The notes below the pieces were generated by a model. The model saw nothing but the letters and a program-made list of their open reading frames with translations. It ran no database searches and had not been told where the DNA came from. The translations under genes were made by a program, and so were the position numbers. Shown piece after piece: positions 35,014 to 44,175 of a stretch of DNA of 64,000 nt. The DNA is from a bacterium (lineage in GTDB: Bacteria > Zixibacteria > MSB-5A5 > GN15 > FEB-12). Each line of letters starts with the position of its first letter. Position 1 is the first letter of the stretch. The stretch spans positions 1,100,282 through 1,164,281 of the forward strand of contig JADJGQ010000002.1 in assembly GCA_016708025.1 (NCBI GenBank). Direction: 5' to 3'.

Positions 35014-36563
35014 AAACTGAAATTCTTATCAATTCGACCGAATACGAAAAACGTCTGGCGATGCTTGAAGATGACAAGCTCGTCGAACTCCAGGTCGAAC
35101 GACCGGATACCGAACGGATGGTCGGCGACATTTACAAAGCCAAGATCAAAACCGTTCTCCCCGGTATGCAAGCCGCCTTCGTCGATATCGGCATGGAGAA
35201 AGCAGCTTACCTGCACTCCTCCGACATCGGCAAAGACTACGGCGGCCGAAGCTACGATTCTGAGGAACTGGATGATGATGACGCTCCCGTGCAGGTGGTC
35301 CGCAAGACCCGCCGCGCCGGCATCGAAACCGTCCTCAAGAAAAACCAGGATATCCTGGTACAGGTCATCAAAGAGCCGATCTCAACCAAAGGCCCGCGCG
35401 TTGCCACCGAGATTTCCATTCCCGGTCGCTTTCTGGTGTTGGTCCCGGATGATGATCATATCCGCATCTCCAAACGGATCACCGATTGGGGAGAGAAACG
35501 TCGCCTCAAAAAAGTGGTCGCGCCGCTTCGCCCCGAAGGGTTCGGGCTGATCGTCCGCACCGAGGCCGAAGGCGTCAACGAGGATGACTTCCGCGCCGAT
35601 ATCAAACGCCTCCAGAAACTCTGGGCCAAGCTGAAGCGCAAAGCCGACACCCTCTCCGCGCCATCTTTGATCCACAAAGAAGCGGACATGATGGTCTCGA
35701 TGATCCGTGACGTATTCACCGATGATGTCTCCCGCGTGCTGGTGGACAATCGCGATGATTACAAGAAGGTGATCCAGTTCGCACGCCAGGTGGCGCCGCA
35801 TCTGAAAGACCGCGTCCAGCTGTACAAGGGGAATCAACCGCTGTTTGATATGTACGGACTTGAAGCCGAGATCGACAAGATGCTCTCGCGCAAGGTCTGG
35901 ATCAAAAAAGGCGCGTACATTGTCATCGACCAGACCGAAGCGATGGTGACTATCGATGTCAACACGGGGCGGTTTGTCGGCGGCAAAGATCAGGAACAGA
36001 CGATCTATGAGACCAATCTCCAGGCGGCCCGGGAGATCGCGCGGCAGATCCGCCTTCGCGATATCGGCGGCCTGATCGTCTGCGATTTCATCGACATGTA
36101 CAGCCGTGAAAACCGCCGTCGGCTTTACGAAGAATTCAAGCGAGCCTTTGCGCGTGACCGCGCCAAGCGCGGCATCAACCCGGTCACTGAATTCGGCCTG
36201 GTCGAAATGACCCGCGAACGCGTGCGCCCGTCGCATATGCATACTCTCTCCGAGCAGTGCCCGCACTGCGCCGGACTGGGACGGATCGTCTCCAAGGAGA
36301 ACCTGGCCACCAAGATCGAACGCTGGTTTATCCGCGCAAAAGCGGCGAAGAAATTCGACAAATTCCACCTGATCGTCAACCCGAATCTGGCCGCGACGAT
36401 CGCCGAAAACGGCGTCAACCGCGTGGAACGACTGATGAAAGCGCACAAGTTTCGGATCAACCTGGTCCGCGATACTACCATGCCGCAGCAGGAATTCCAT
36501 ATCTACAACGCCGATGACAATCTGGAGATCACCGAGCAGTACAAGGAACAAAAACCGGCCTGA
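35010..36563 (+). CDS. rng: Ribonuclease G/E family protein
   Basis: 517 residues from GTG 35010. Cytoplasmic single-strand endoribonuclease acting in rRNA maturation and mRNA decay. An N-terminal S1-like domain (YKAKIKTVLPGMQAAFVDIG) is followed by the RNase H-like/5'-sensor part and the DNase I-like catalytic part with VTIDVNTGRFVGG (metal-binding Asp) and GGLIVCDFIDM. The zinc-link CPHCAGLG is present near residue 415. Length matches RNase G, without the long RNase E scaffold tail. Last gene of the yajC operon, closed by a terminator. Confidence 0.95.
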   Translation: MKTEILINSTEYEKRLAMLEDDKLVELQVERPDTERMVGDIYKAKIKTVLPGMQAAFVDIGMEKAAYLHSSDIGKDYGGRSYDSEELDDDDAPVQVVRKTRRAGIETVLKKNQDILVQVIKEPISTKGPRVATEISIPGRFLVLVPDDDHIRISKRITDWGEKRRLKKVVAPLRPEGFGLIVRTEAEGVNEDDFRADIKRLQKLWAKLKRKADTLSAPSLIHKEADMMVSMIRDVFTDDVSRVLVDNRDDYKKVIQFARQVAPHLKDRVQLYKGNQPLFDMYGLEAEIDKMLSRKVWIKKGAYIVIDQTEAMVTIDVNTGRFVGGKDQEQTIYETNLQAAREIARQIRLRDIGGLIVCDFIDMYSRENRRRLYEEFKRAFARDRAKRGINPVTEFGLVEMTRERVRPSHMHTLSEQCPHCAGLGRIVSKENLATKIERWFIRAKAAKKFDKFHLIVNPNLAATIAENGVNRVERLMKAHKFRINLVRDTTMPQQEFHIYNADDNLEITEQYKEQKPA

Positions 36564-36591
36564 TACGCTCGCCGATCCACGCCTGAAAAAC

Positions 36592-36619
36592 AAAAGCCGC
36601 CTGAAAAGGCGGTTTTTTT
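36592..36619 (+). terminator. Rho-independent terminator of the yajC operon
   Basis: AAGCCGCC, loop TGAAAA, GGCGGTT and T-run. Confidence 0.9.
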
Positions 36620-36655
36620 GTTGTCTGGGCTATCATCACGCTTGATAGATTAACA

Positions 36656-36684
36656 TTGACAACAAAGTCCGTGTTTGATATCTT
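36656..36684 (+). promoter_or_regulatory. Strong sigma70 promoter for the Gly-rich secreted protein
   Basis: TTGACA (36656-36661), 17 bp, TATCTT (36679-36684). Leader of about 130 nt to the ATG at 36823. Confidence 0.68.
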
Positions 36685-36822
36685 GTTTCTATCTCGGGCA
36701 ATTCCGGCTTCTTAATCACGCACCATGACCATACTATCTGGCCAACACAGAGCATCACTGTCTATTGCCTGAGCGGCCATTTCGCGTTTTTCAGTCAAAT
36801 CTCATATGGGAAAGGACAGTTT

Positions 36823-38244
36823 ATGTCCAGAGCTCATGCATCTATTATCACTCCATACATGATACGGCTCATCACTCTGGTCGGGGCATGTCTGGTCGCG
36901 GTTCTCTTTGTGGGAGTCAGTCAGCCACTTGCCCAGTCGCTCTTTGGCAACGGTGCAGATGGTTCGCATGGATACGGAGGCAACCACACTCTTACAAGAG
37001 ACATGGACTACGCTGACCTCACGGTATTTGCAGGCGTGACGTTGTACACGAATGGTCACGTCATTCGCGTGAGTGGCACATTGCACAACTATGGGACCAT
37101 CACCGACTCCTCCTCTGGCGGAAATGGTGGCGCCGGTGGCGCGGGCGGTGCCGGTGGTCATATGTCTGGTGTGACGCTGGTTCCGGGTGCAACAGGTGGT
37201 GATGGCTCTCCCGGACTGAATGGAGTTGCCGGTTCCGGAAATGGGGGGGCCGGTGGGGGAGGTGGTGGTGGCGGCGGTCCTGCGCAAGATATCCTTGTGT
37301 CCAATATAGCTAATGGGGGCAATGGCGGAATTGGAGGGAAGGGTGGTGATGGGGGTGGAAATGTTCGCATCAATGCCAGAATCCTGGAAAACACAGGTCT
37401 CATTCACGCGAACGGTTGCCCTGGCGCTCCAGGCAGCAACGGAGCGAATGGCGAGAAAGTCCATTATTACCTGCCGTTTGCTTACTTCGACATGTGCGGT
37501 GGCGGCGGCGGTGGTGGCGGCGGTGGAAGCGGCGGGAACGGCGGGATTGTGCTCATTGTGTACGATTCGCTTATCTCACTTGGCCTAGTTCAGGCAAATC
37601 GAGGAGATCCAGCCCCGGGATTCTCGGGTGGAAGTCGACTTGCTCTCTCCGGCACCAAATCCGCTACCGCCACATGGACGCACGGTGGGGACGGTGGTGA
37701 TGGTGGTGGTTATCAAGGTGAAGTTGGTGCGGGAGGCGACGGTCTGGTCGGATGGGCCGGCGCATCACCAGAATACGAAGCTGGAATGGGAAACTTCGGA
37801 CTGTATGGCGAGGAAGGCATCGTATCAATCACTTCGTCAGTCACTTGCTACAGCGATTTTGATGGCGACCAATGCGGCTGCTCCATTGAATCATTTGAGT
37901 TTGCTGGTGCCTGCGGCGACGGCTATGTCTCTCTGGCTGGCGACAACTGCCCATTGATAGCCAATCCCGATCAGGCTGATGCCAATGGCGATGGCATCGG
38001 CGATGCCTGCTGTTGTATCGGCACCTCTGGCAATGCTGATGGAAGTGTGGCCGAGGCCCCGGATCTTTCCGATCTGTCGCTTCTGATCTCTCATCTGACC
38101 ATGACTCCGCGCCCGATATTACCTTGCCCGATCGAAGCGAATGTCGATGGCTCACCGGCGCAACCGCCGGACCTGACGGATATCTCGTTGTTGATCGCAT
38201 ACCTGTCGATGACTCCGCGGCCGGTATTGCCGAATTGCCCATAA
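36823..38244 (+). CDS. Secreted Gly-rich protein with TSP3-like and dockerin repeats
   Basis: 473 residues. An N-terminal signal or anchor (LITLVGACLVAVLFVGVSQP) precedes a long region very rich in Gly (GGNGGAGGAGGAGGHMSG, GNGGAGGGGGGGGG, CGGGGGGGGGGSGGNGG), with beta segments such as LTVFAGVTLYTNGHVIRVSG. It may form a Gly-rich beta solenoid. The C-terminus has an Asp-rich thrombospondin-3-like Ca-binding stretch (DNCPLIANPDQADANGDGIG) and two dockerin-like repeats, GNADGSVAEAPDLSDLSLLI and EANVDGSPAQPPDLTDISLL. No cohesin gene is in the window, so the dockerins may be a generic C-terminal module. Function unknown; extracellular or surface. Confidence 0.75.
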   Translation: MSRAHASIITPYMIRLITLVGACLVAVLFVGVSQPLAQSLFGNGADGSHGYGGNHTLTRDMDYADLTVFAGVTLYTNGHVIRVSGTLHNYGTITDSSSGGNGGAGGAGGAGGHMSGVTLVPGATGGDGSPGLNGVAGSGNGGAGGGGGGGGGPAQDILVSNIANGGNGGIGGKGGDGGGNVRINARILENTGLIHANGCPGAPGSNGANGEKVHYYLPFAYFDMCGGGGGGGGGGSGGNGGIVLIVYDSLISLGLVQANRGDPAPGFSGGSRLALSGTKSATATWTHGGDGGDGGGYQGEVGAGGDGLVGWAGASPEYEAGMGNFGLYGEEGIVSITSSVTCYSDFDGDQCGCSIESFEFAGACGDGYVSLAGDNCPLIANPDQADANGDGIGDACCCIGTSGNADGSVAEAPDLSDLSLLISHLTMTPRPILPCPIEANVDGSPAQPPDLTDISLLIAYLSMTPRPVLPNCP

Positions 38245-38423
38245 GCAATGTCTGGAAGTTGCTCTGATGTAGAGAGTCAACCATTCGGGTGGCTCTCTTG
38301 TACCGTGCGCCCCAAAAATGCAATGGGCCGAAGATTGTTGCTAACAAAACGTTCCTGCCGACGCTCTTGACTATGGTGCCGTCTCGCTTTCTTGGCGGTC
38401 ACTCAACCAAAGGAGTCGTGCAA

Positions 38424-39374
38424 ATGAGAATATCGCCCTGGCGCTCAGCCTGCCAAACCTTCTGTTTAGTAATTCTGTTGGCGACCGCCAGCATCGCCCA
38501 ATCCTCTCAAGCTAGGGCACTCTCGGTACCATTCACAATCGACCGACACCGGGTTATCATCCCGGCCTCGGTTAACGGCTCGAAACCTCTCAGACTAATT
38601 CTCGATACCGGGCTGCGGTTCGATGGCGTCTATCTGTTTCACCGCGACGCAGTGAATCTTATTGACACTGCTGGCGCTGTGCAGGTTCAGGTCGGCGGGG
38701 CAGGGGACGGTGCGCCCTCAACCGCGACTATGATCCAAACCGGCCGCCTGTCGTTTGGCGATGTCGAGATTCGCAATCAGAGCATTATCATTTCCCACAG
38801 CGAACATACGCAGTCATTTCCCACCGATGGTATTATTGGGTGGAACTTGTTCGGTCACTACATTGTCGAGATCGACTACGATCGGCAGGTGATCCTGCTG
38901 CACGACACGGTCGAGGTGATTTCGGATTCCGGCTGGCAGGTCATTTCGGTCGAAATGAAAAAGGACCTTCCGTTTCTGCAGGTGACTGTCGAGGTGACCG
39001 CGGGTGAGCCTGTTCCGATGGTCGTCTATATTGATTTGGCGTCCGAAGAAGCGCTTGAGTTGCTCGTTCGAGATGACCAGAAATTCCGCACACCTGACAG
39101 CCTCACCAGCCAGCTACTCGGTGTGGGACTGAGCGGAGAGATCTACGGGGAGTACGGCAGGGTCGGGCACGTCAATTTCGGAGGGTACGATCTTCACCAT
39201 GTGCGCACGGCCTTTGCACCGGCAAAGACCAGATCGAAGCAAGAGGGGGCTGACGGCATATTTGGCAACGATATGATACGACGGTTTAATGTGATCTTCG
39301 ATTACCCGCACACGCGGTTGTACATCAAGCCGAACAAATCCTTTGCTGATCCGTTTGAAGCGCCAGCACCGTAG
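38424..39374 (+). CDS. Exported retropepsin-like aspartic protease
   Basis: 316 residues from ATG 38424 (AAAGGAG site at 38409-38415). Signal peptide SACQTFCLVILLATASIAQS. Catalytic-type motif LILDTGLRFDG (Asp61-Thr62-Gly63). The second half carries GVGLSGEIYGEYGRVGHVNF and GIFGNDMIRRFNVIFDY, a beta pattern typical of pepsin/retropepsin-like proteins of the bacterial PerP/retropepsin type. A second DTG is not visible, so it may dimerise as retropepsins do or be a non-catalytic relative. Probably acts in the periplasm. Follows the Gly-rich gene by about 180 bp. Confidence 0.75.
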   Translation: MRISPWRSACQTFCLVILLATASIAQSSQARALSVPFTIDRHRVIIPASVNGSKPLRLILDTGLRFDGVYLFHRDAVNLIDTAGAVQVQVGGAGDGAPSTATMIQTGRLSFGDVEIRNQSIIISHSEHTQSFPTDGIIGWNLFGHYIVEIDYDRQVILLHDTVEVISDSGWQVISVEMKKDLPFLQVTVEVTAGEPVPMVVYIDLASEEALELLVRDDQKFRTPDSLTSQLLGVGLSGEIYGEYGRVGHVNFGGYDLHHVRTAFAPAKTRSKQEGADGIFGNDMIRRFNVIFDYPHTRLYIKPNKSFADPFEAPAP

Positions 39375-39686
39375 CTGGGTTCGGTCGGATCATAGCCATA
39401 TCAGCTTCGCCAGGCGCATTGTCGATTGAGAAAAGAAGCGCCGCCTGTAAAAGAGGTGGCGCCGTCTCTGTCCGCAGATCTCGGGTTGATCATCAGCACT
39501 CAGGCAGACAAGCATTTCCTGATCTCTCCAGAAACCCCGCTGACCGACGGGTGTTTTATATGGCCGCAATCGGACACTCCCTTAACGCTCCTTCACAAAA
39601 ATCCCTGAAACTTGTCTGCAATCCGCTCCGTACCTCTACTACCACGAGTCAAAACTCATCAACCACGCCGGGAAAGAAGGTGTCTC
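39375..39686. other. Gap without a convincing gene
   Basis: 312 bp. A hairpin GCGCCGCC/GGTGGCGC lies near 39438-39462 without a T-tract. Small frames here have no ribosome-binding site. I see nothing else. Confidence 0.4.
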
Positions 39687-40022
39687 ATGAAACACAGGGA
39701 TTCCCTGTCAGGTGACATCGTCACCGTAGAATTGTCCGGCAAACTGATCGCCGGCGACCAACTCACTTCATTCCTCGGGCGCGTGCAGTATTATCTGTCG
39801 CTCAACAAGAATCGATTCATAGTCGATCTGCACGATGTCGAGCGAATGAATTCAGCCGGGATCGGTGCGCTGGTGGCGGCTCACACCGCTGCGACCAGGG
39901 CGGGAGGGAAGTTCGTCCTGACGAATATCACAAGGGTTGAGGATCTGCTGAATGTCACGCAGTTGATGCGCGTCTTCGAAAGCTACGACTCCCGCGAAGA
40001 AGCCGTGACGGCTCTGCAGTAG
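39687..40022 (+). CDS. STAS-domain anti-sigma factor antagonist
   Basis: 111 residues from ATG 39687 with GAAGG. Whole-protein STAS domain: GDIVTVELSGKLIAGDQLTS, then DLHDVERMNSAGIGALVAAH with Ser56 in the position phosphorylated by RsbW-type kinases (NSAGIG). This is the SpoIIAA/RsbV type of regulator, which releases a sigma factor or other partner when unphosphorylated. No kinase or sigma gene is nearby in the window, so the partners are elsewhere. Confidence 0.9.
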   Translation: MKHRDSLSGDIVTVELSGKLIAGDQLTSFLGRVQYYLSLNKNRFIVDLHDVERMNSAGIGALVAAHTAATRAGGKFVLTNITRVEDLLNVTQLMRVFESYDSREEAVTALQ

Positions 40023-40074
40023 GGGCCGTCGATTCCTCATGCTGCGCAGGCAAGCATCTATCTTGTCTTCGACC

Positions 40075-40102
40075 AAAAAAAGCCCACCATAAATGGTGGG
40101 CT
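40075..40102 (-). terminator. Rho-independent terminator of gyrB
   Basis: On the minus strand AGCCCACCAT, TT, ATGGTGGGCT followed by the T-run (A-run at 40075-40081 on plus). The stem is 10 bp perfect. Confidence 0.9.
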
Positions 40103-40157
40103 ACGATTCGATTGTCCTCCGTCGCCACGAGCGAAGTCGAGGGGACGGTTACATTAA

Positions 40158-42131
40158 CTACACGTCCAGATTCCGCACGTACTGCGCGTTCTCCTGGATA
40201 AACCGACGGCGCGGTTCGATCTCGCTTCCCATCAGCACCGTGAACAGATTCTCCGCTGCCGCTCCCTCTTCGAGCGTCACCTGCAGCAACGTCCGCGCTT
40301 CAGGATCCATGGTGGTCTTCCAGAGCTGCTCCGGATTCATTTCACCAAGACCTTTGTAGCGCTGGATAGACACACCGCTCGATGGCATCTGCTTGAGGAT
40401 CTTCTCCTTTTCAGCATCAGAGTACGCATGGAACTCCTGCTTGCCATGACGGAGACGATAGAGCGGCGGTTGGGCGATATAGACTCGACCAAGATCGACC
40501 AGTTCGCGCATATGCCGGAAGAAAAACGTCAGGATCAAAGTCCGGATGTGCGAACCATCGATATCCGCGTCTGTCATGATAATGATCTTGTGATAGCGAA
40601 CCTTGCTGGCATCGAAATCTTCGCCGATCCCACAGCCGAACGCTGTGATCATGGTCCGGATCTCTTCGTTCGAAAGGATCTTATCCATCCGCGCCTTTTC
40701 GACATTGAGGATCTTCCCCTTCAGCGGGAGGATCGCCTGGAAGCGACGGTCGCGCCCCTGCTTCGCGGAACCACCGGCCGAGTCTCCCTCGACGATGTAG
40801 ATCTCGCACGATTCAGGATCACGCGAGGAGCAGTCGGCCAGTTTGCCGGGGAGTGAGGCGGAGTCGAGCGCCGTTTTCCGGCGGGTCAACTCTTTCGCTT
40901 TGCGCGCCGCTTCACGAGCGGTCGCGGCGAGCACCATCTTCTCGACAATCCGTTTGCCGGTCGACGGGTTCTCTTCGAAGAACTCGTTCAGGAATTCATT
41001 GGTGACCGATTCGACGATCCCCTTAACTTCTGAGTTGCCGAGTTTGGTTTTGGTCTGACCTTCGAACTGGGGGTCGCGCACGCGAACCGACACAACGCAG
41101 GTCAACCCTTCCTTGGAATCATCACCCGTCAACTGGACAGCGTCCTTCTTGAGCAGGTTATTCTTCGTGGCGTAGTTGTTGATCGTCCGGGTCAGCGCGG
41201 TGCGGAAACCGGTCAGGTGTGTGCCACCCTCGATCGTGTTGATATTATTCACGTACGAATAGACTGACTCGGAGTAACCGTCGTTATACTGCAACGCGAC
41301 CTCAACCTCAACATCATCCTTGGCGCGCGTGAAGTGGATCGGCTTGTTGAAAAGCGCTACTTTGTTTTCGTTGAGATACGTGACAAACGCGGATAGCCCG
41401 CCTTTGTAGTGATATTCTTCTTCTTTGTTATTCCGATGGTCCTTCAGCTCGATCGTGATCCCCTTGTTGAGGAACGCCAGCTCGCGAAGGCGGGATGAGA
41501 CGATATCGAATTTGTATTCGACCTTGGAGAATATCTCATCATCGGCCAAAAAGCAGGTCTTCGTGCCGGTCTTTTTGGAGGCGCCGATCTTTTTCGCCTT
41601 GTATTCCGGGACACCGCGCTTGAACTCCTGTTTCCAGAGTTCGCCATCGCGCTGTACTTCCACCCAGCACCACTCGGAGAGTGCGTTAACCACCGAAACG
41701 CCGACGCCGTGCAGACCGCCGGAAACCTTGTAGGAATCATGGTCGAACTTGCCGCCGGCATGGAGCGTGCACATCACCACTTCGAGAGCGGAAACCTTCT
41801 GCTCCGGGTGGATCTCCACCGGGATCCCACGACCATTGTCCGAGACCGTGATCGAATTATCTTTGTTGATCTCGACAATCACGCGATCGCAATAGCCGGC
41901 CATCGCTTCGTCGATGGAGTTGTCGACCACCTCGTAGATCATGTGGTGCAAGCCGCGCTGGCTGACATCACCGATATACATGGCGGGGCGACGGCGGACC
42001 GCTTCGAGACCCTTCAGGACGGTAATACTTGCGGCATCATACGCGCCGCTTCCATTGCCGCCGTTTTCTGTCTCTCCTGCTTTGCCGGATGCTTTTTTCT
42101 TTTTGACGACTTCGTCGAGTTCAGTGGCCAT
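40158..42131 (-). CDS. gyrB: DNA gyrase subunit B
   Basis: 657 residues. ATP-dependent supercoiling with GyrA. GHKL ATPase motifs: EVVDNSIDEAMAGY (Glu and Asn), SDNGRGIPVEIH, and the GGLHGVGVSVVNALS loop. The TOPRIM domain shows YIVEGDSAGGSAKQGRDRRF and QAILPLKGKILN, and the C-terminus GEMNPEQLWKTTMDPEART and FIQENAQYVRNLDV is typical. The N-terminal 15-25 residues before ASITVLKGLEAVRRRPAMYI are an extra low-complexity extension. Preceded closely by dciA on the same strand. Confidence 0.97.
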   Translation of the reverse strand: MATELDEVVKKKKASGKAGETENGGNGSGAYDAASITVLKGLEAVRRRPAMYIGDVSQRGLHHMIYEVVDNSIDEAMAGYCDRVIVEINKDNSITVSDNGRGIPVEIHPEQKVSALEVVMCTLHAGGKFDHDSYKVSGGLHGVGVSVVNALSEWCWVEVQRDGELWKQEFKRGVPEYKAKKIGASKKTGTKTCFLADDEIFSKVEYKFDIVSSRLRELAFLNKGITIELKDHRNNKEEEYHYKGGLSAFVTYLNENKVALFNKPIHFTRAKDDVEVEVALQYNDGYSESVYSYVNNINTIEGGTHLTGFRTALTRTINNYATKNNLLKKDAVQLTGDDSKEGLTCVVSVRVRDPQFEGQTKTKLGNSEVKGIVESVTNEFLNEFFEENPSTGKRIVEKMVLAATAREAARKAKELTRRKTALDSASLPGKLADCSSRDPESCEIYIVEGDSAGGSAKQGRDRRFQAILPLKGKILNVEKARMDKILSNEEIRTMITAFGCGIGEDFDASKVRYHKIIIMTDADIDGSHIRTLILTFFFRHMRELVDLGRVYIAQPPLYRLRHGKQEFHAYSDAEKEKILKQMPSSGVSIQRYKGLGEMNPEQLWKTTMDPEARTLLQVTLEEGAAAENLFTVLMGSEIEPRRRFIQENAQYVRNLDV

Positions 42132-42136
42132 CGCGT

Positions 42137-42469
42137 CTATTTTCCTCTCTCGCTAGCGACCAGTCGGATCTCTCTGATAACCCGACCGTACGGGTAGCTT
42201 CTGATCTGTCGGATGATCGATTCAAGTTCCATTGCCAGATTCTGCCGCCAGGCGGCATCGGGGACCGCAACATACAGCACACCGTCGGCATAGCGAAACG
42301 CACTCGCGCGTCGCGCGATCTGTTCGCCGACCAGCTCGGGCCACTTCTGCACCACCATCCATCCGTTGTAGGTGGGGCCAAGGCCCAGCGAACTGATCAG
42401 GGCATCGATCGCGCCGGATACCGGTTTAGGCTGCTTTTTCGGACTAACTGACACTGAAACTAGCCTCAA
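42137..42469 (-). CDS. dciA: DciA-like helicase-loading protein (DUF721)
   Basis: 110 residues. DUF721 core: GPTYNGWMVVQKWPELVGEQ and ARRASAFRYADGVLYVAVPD, then WRQNLAMELESIIRQI. DciA loads the replicative helicase DnaB in bacteria without DnaC/DnaI. Its location directly upstream of gyrB (5 bp gap) is common and links replication start with topology. Symbol by family and context. Confidence 0.85.
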   Translation of the reverse strand: MRLVSVSVSPKKQPKPVSGAIDALISSLGLGPTYNGWMVVQKWPELVGEQIARRASAFRYADGVLYVAVPDAAWRQNLAMELESIIRQIRSYPYGRVIREIRLVASERGK

Positions 42470-42493
42470 ATTCCATATCTCTTATAACCCCGA

Positions 42494-42522
42494 AAGATAG
42501 CAGATGTTAAATCTAAATGCAA
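42494..42522 (-). promoter_or_regulatory. Sigma70 promoter for dciA-gyrB
   Basis: On the minus strand TTGCAT (42517-42522), 17 bp, TATCTT (42494-42499), about 25 bp upstream of the dciA start. Confidence 0.65.
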
Positions 42523-42695
42523 CAGAAAAAGTCCGCACATCCTATTGTGTTACAGATGGTTAGCGGTGGTTTTTGAGATGTGATGCGGGCCGGAAATTGA
42601 GCTTCTCGATTCGCCGCCTCAAACCGCTCCGGGATCGCCGGAGGTTCGGCAATTGACGGCCGGAATAATCCATTTTTGGTGTGATTCGAGCGCAA

Positions 42696-42728
42696 GAAAA
42701 AGCGACGGTGAACTGTGCTCACCGCCGC
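42696..42728 (-). terminator. Rho-independent terminator of the head-GIN gene
   Basis: On the minus strand CGGCGGTGA, loop, TTCACCGTCG followed by CTTTTT (A-tract at 42697-42701 on plus). Confidence 0.72.
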
Positions 42729-42755
42729 CTGTGATCAAACTTCCTTGTGCGAAGA

Positions 42756-43442
42756 TCAGCGCTTCGATGCTCTGATCGTTCCCGAACCAGTCACTCGTGT
42801 GCTGACATGCTGCGGTTCGTTGACATAGCGAATATCGCCGCTGCCGGAAATATCGCCATCGAGCGAATTCACCGCATAAACGACCGCATCACCCGATCCC
42901 GAAATATCGATCTCGACATCCTGTGCGATCAGATCGCGAGTGTCCAGTTCGCCGGAACCACTCAATTCAAGAAAAAGCTGGTCGACTTTGCCCGATGCTT
43001 CAAGACTGCCGGAACCGGACATGTGGAACGTAAACTCGTCTGCGTTCAGATTGGTTATCGTGATCTCGCCGGAACCGGAGATATCAACCTCGTCGAGCGA
43101 TGCTACCGTGATCTCGATCACGCAATTCTCTTTGGTCGAGAACGAGCCATCAGCATCGATCTCCAGCGTTCGGCCGCGAACCTTGGTCTTGATATTGTCC
43201 AGGAGATTGTCATCGAAAGTCAGTGTTACTTTCTGCGGCGTGCCGATCACGATATTGATATCGACACCGAGATTTGATTCAATCCGGGTGAACTCTTTGA
43301 TCGATCGTTCTTCAGTCTCAAGCTTCCCCGAACCCTTTTCAGTGCGGCCCGAAGAGAAGATATTCCAGTCACTGGCTGACACCGGCACTACCAGAGTGAA
43401 AACCAGCGCAAAAAGACAAAGAAGGGTAAGAATTCGCGGCAT
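42756..43442 (-). CDS. Head-GIN-domain protein (DUF2807)
   Basis: 228 residues with a signal peptide (PRILTLLCLFALVFTLVVPV). The rest is a right-handed beta-solenoid of repeating SGSG turns: DISGSGEITITNLNADEFTF, HMSGSGSLEASGKVDQLFLE, LSGSGELDTRDLIAQDVEID, ISGSGDAVVYAVNSLDGDIS and so on. This is the DUF2807 'putative auto-transporter adhesin, head GIN' domain, common in Bacteroidota and FCB. Probably periplasmic or surface. A GAGGT site precedes the ATG; just upstream is a 10 bp inverted repeat that may regulate it. Confidence 0.88.
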   Translation of the reverse strand: MPRILTLLCLFALVFTLVVPVSASDWNIFSSGRTEKGSGKLETEERSIKEFTRIESNLGVDINIVIGTPQKVTLTFDDNLLDNIKTKVRGRTLEIDADGSFSTKENCVIEITVASLDEVDISGSGEITITNLNADEFTFHMSGSGSLEASGKVDQLFLELSGSGELDTRDLIAQDVEIDISGSGDAVVYAVNSLDGDISGSGDIRYVNEPQHVSTRVTGSGTIRASKR

Positions 43443-43463
43443 CGCTACCTCGCTTTAACGTGA

Positions 43464-43502
43464 AACGCTTTGGTTAATACCAGAGGTACGAGCCAAAGCG
43501 TT
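43464..43502. promoter_or_regulatory. Inverted repeat upstream of the head-GIN gene
   Basis: AACGCTTTGG (43464-43473) and CCAAAGCGTT (43493-43502), perfect 10 bp arms with a 19 bp spacer, starting 22 bp upstream of the start codon. Likely an operator. Confidence 0.55.
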
Positions 43503-43555
43503 CAGAAGTTGCGCGGCGGATGCAGAAGAGATGACCGTCCGATTTCGGACAGCTA

Positions 43556-44005
43556 TTATTCCGTCGAGCGGGGCGTCACCGATTTCAATTTCGTTCGCCC
43601 AGGATGTTTGTGTGATGGAATGAAAAAGTCCGGACCCTCCGGACGACGCATCCGGATCGTGTAGTCCTGGCATCCCTGGCACCGACGGATCTTCCCCAGC
43701 GCCTCGCGCTTGATCCTGCGACGTTTCGTATGGGTCGGCGCGTAGACCGGATCTGCGATTATCCGGTGGCCCATGAACGGGTCATTATCGTTGATGAATT
43801 TCACCCCGCGGATGACGTTGTTGGTTCCGGGTTCATAGAGCGTGGCGCCGGGACATTCGATAAAGACGTATTCATCGCTGTCGGCCGATTCCACTACGCC
43901 ATCAAAGATCCCGTCGAGCTCGGTGTTACATTGCCGGCAGATCCAGGTACCGTGGTGTTGGACCAGGTCGCGGTGGCAGTTGATACATTTTTTAGCTTCA
44001 TCCAT
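43556..44005 (-). CDS. Zinc-ribbon protein of unknown function
   Basis: 149 residues. Two CxxC knuckles at the N-terminus (CINCHRD and CRQCNTE, with a His between) and a third (CQGC) near residue 109. The middle contains SADSDEYVFIECPGATLYEP. The C-terminus is very basic. It may bind nucleic acid or a protein partner. The presence of short zinc ribbons in a region with phage-derived genes is suggestive but no link is proven. No family recognised. Confidence 0.6.
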   Translation of the reverse strand: MDEAKKCINCHRDLVQHHGTWICRQCNTELDGIFDGVVESADSDEYVFIECPGATLYEPGTNNVIRGVKFINDNDPFMGHRIIADPVYAPTHTKRRRIKREALGKIRRCQGCQDYTIRMRRPEGPDFFIPSHKHPGRTKLKSVTPRSTE

Positions 44006-44175
44006 GGGTACATCCTGAGGAGATTCATTCGTTTCAACAGGATGAGTGCAAGCGGTCTGCCGGGACGAGAAGGCGAGCTTATCTTGTTGCGGAAGTATCG
44101 ATTACGGCTATTGGCTGAGAGTCCAACGGCTGGATTTCGGATGAAAATCTTGGGGTTTCCCAATAGTCTGTTGGG

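Noticed and set aside
35382..36593. 403-residue minus-strand frame opposite rng
   Set aside because: Antisense shadow of RNase G, with no family motif.
37158..37403. Pro-rich minus-strand frame
   Set aside because: It is the complement of the GGN repeats of the Gly-rich protein.
38269..38300. Terminator after the Gly-rich protein gene
   Set aside because: AGAG/CTCT stem with CCA/TGG is weak and no clear T-tract follows.
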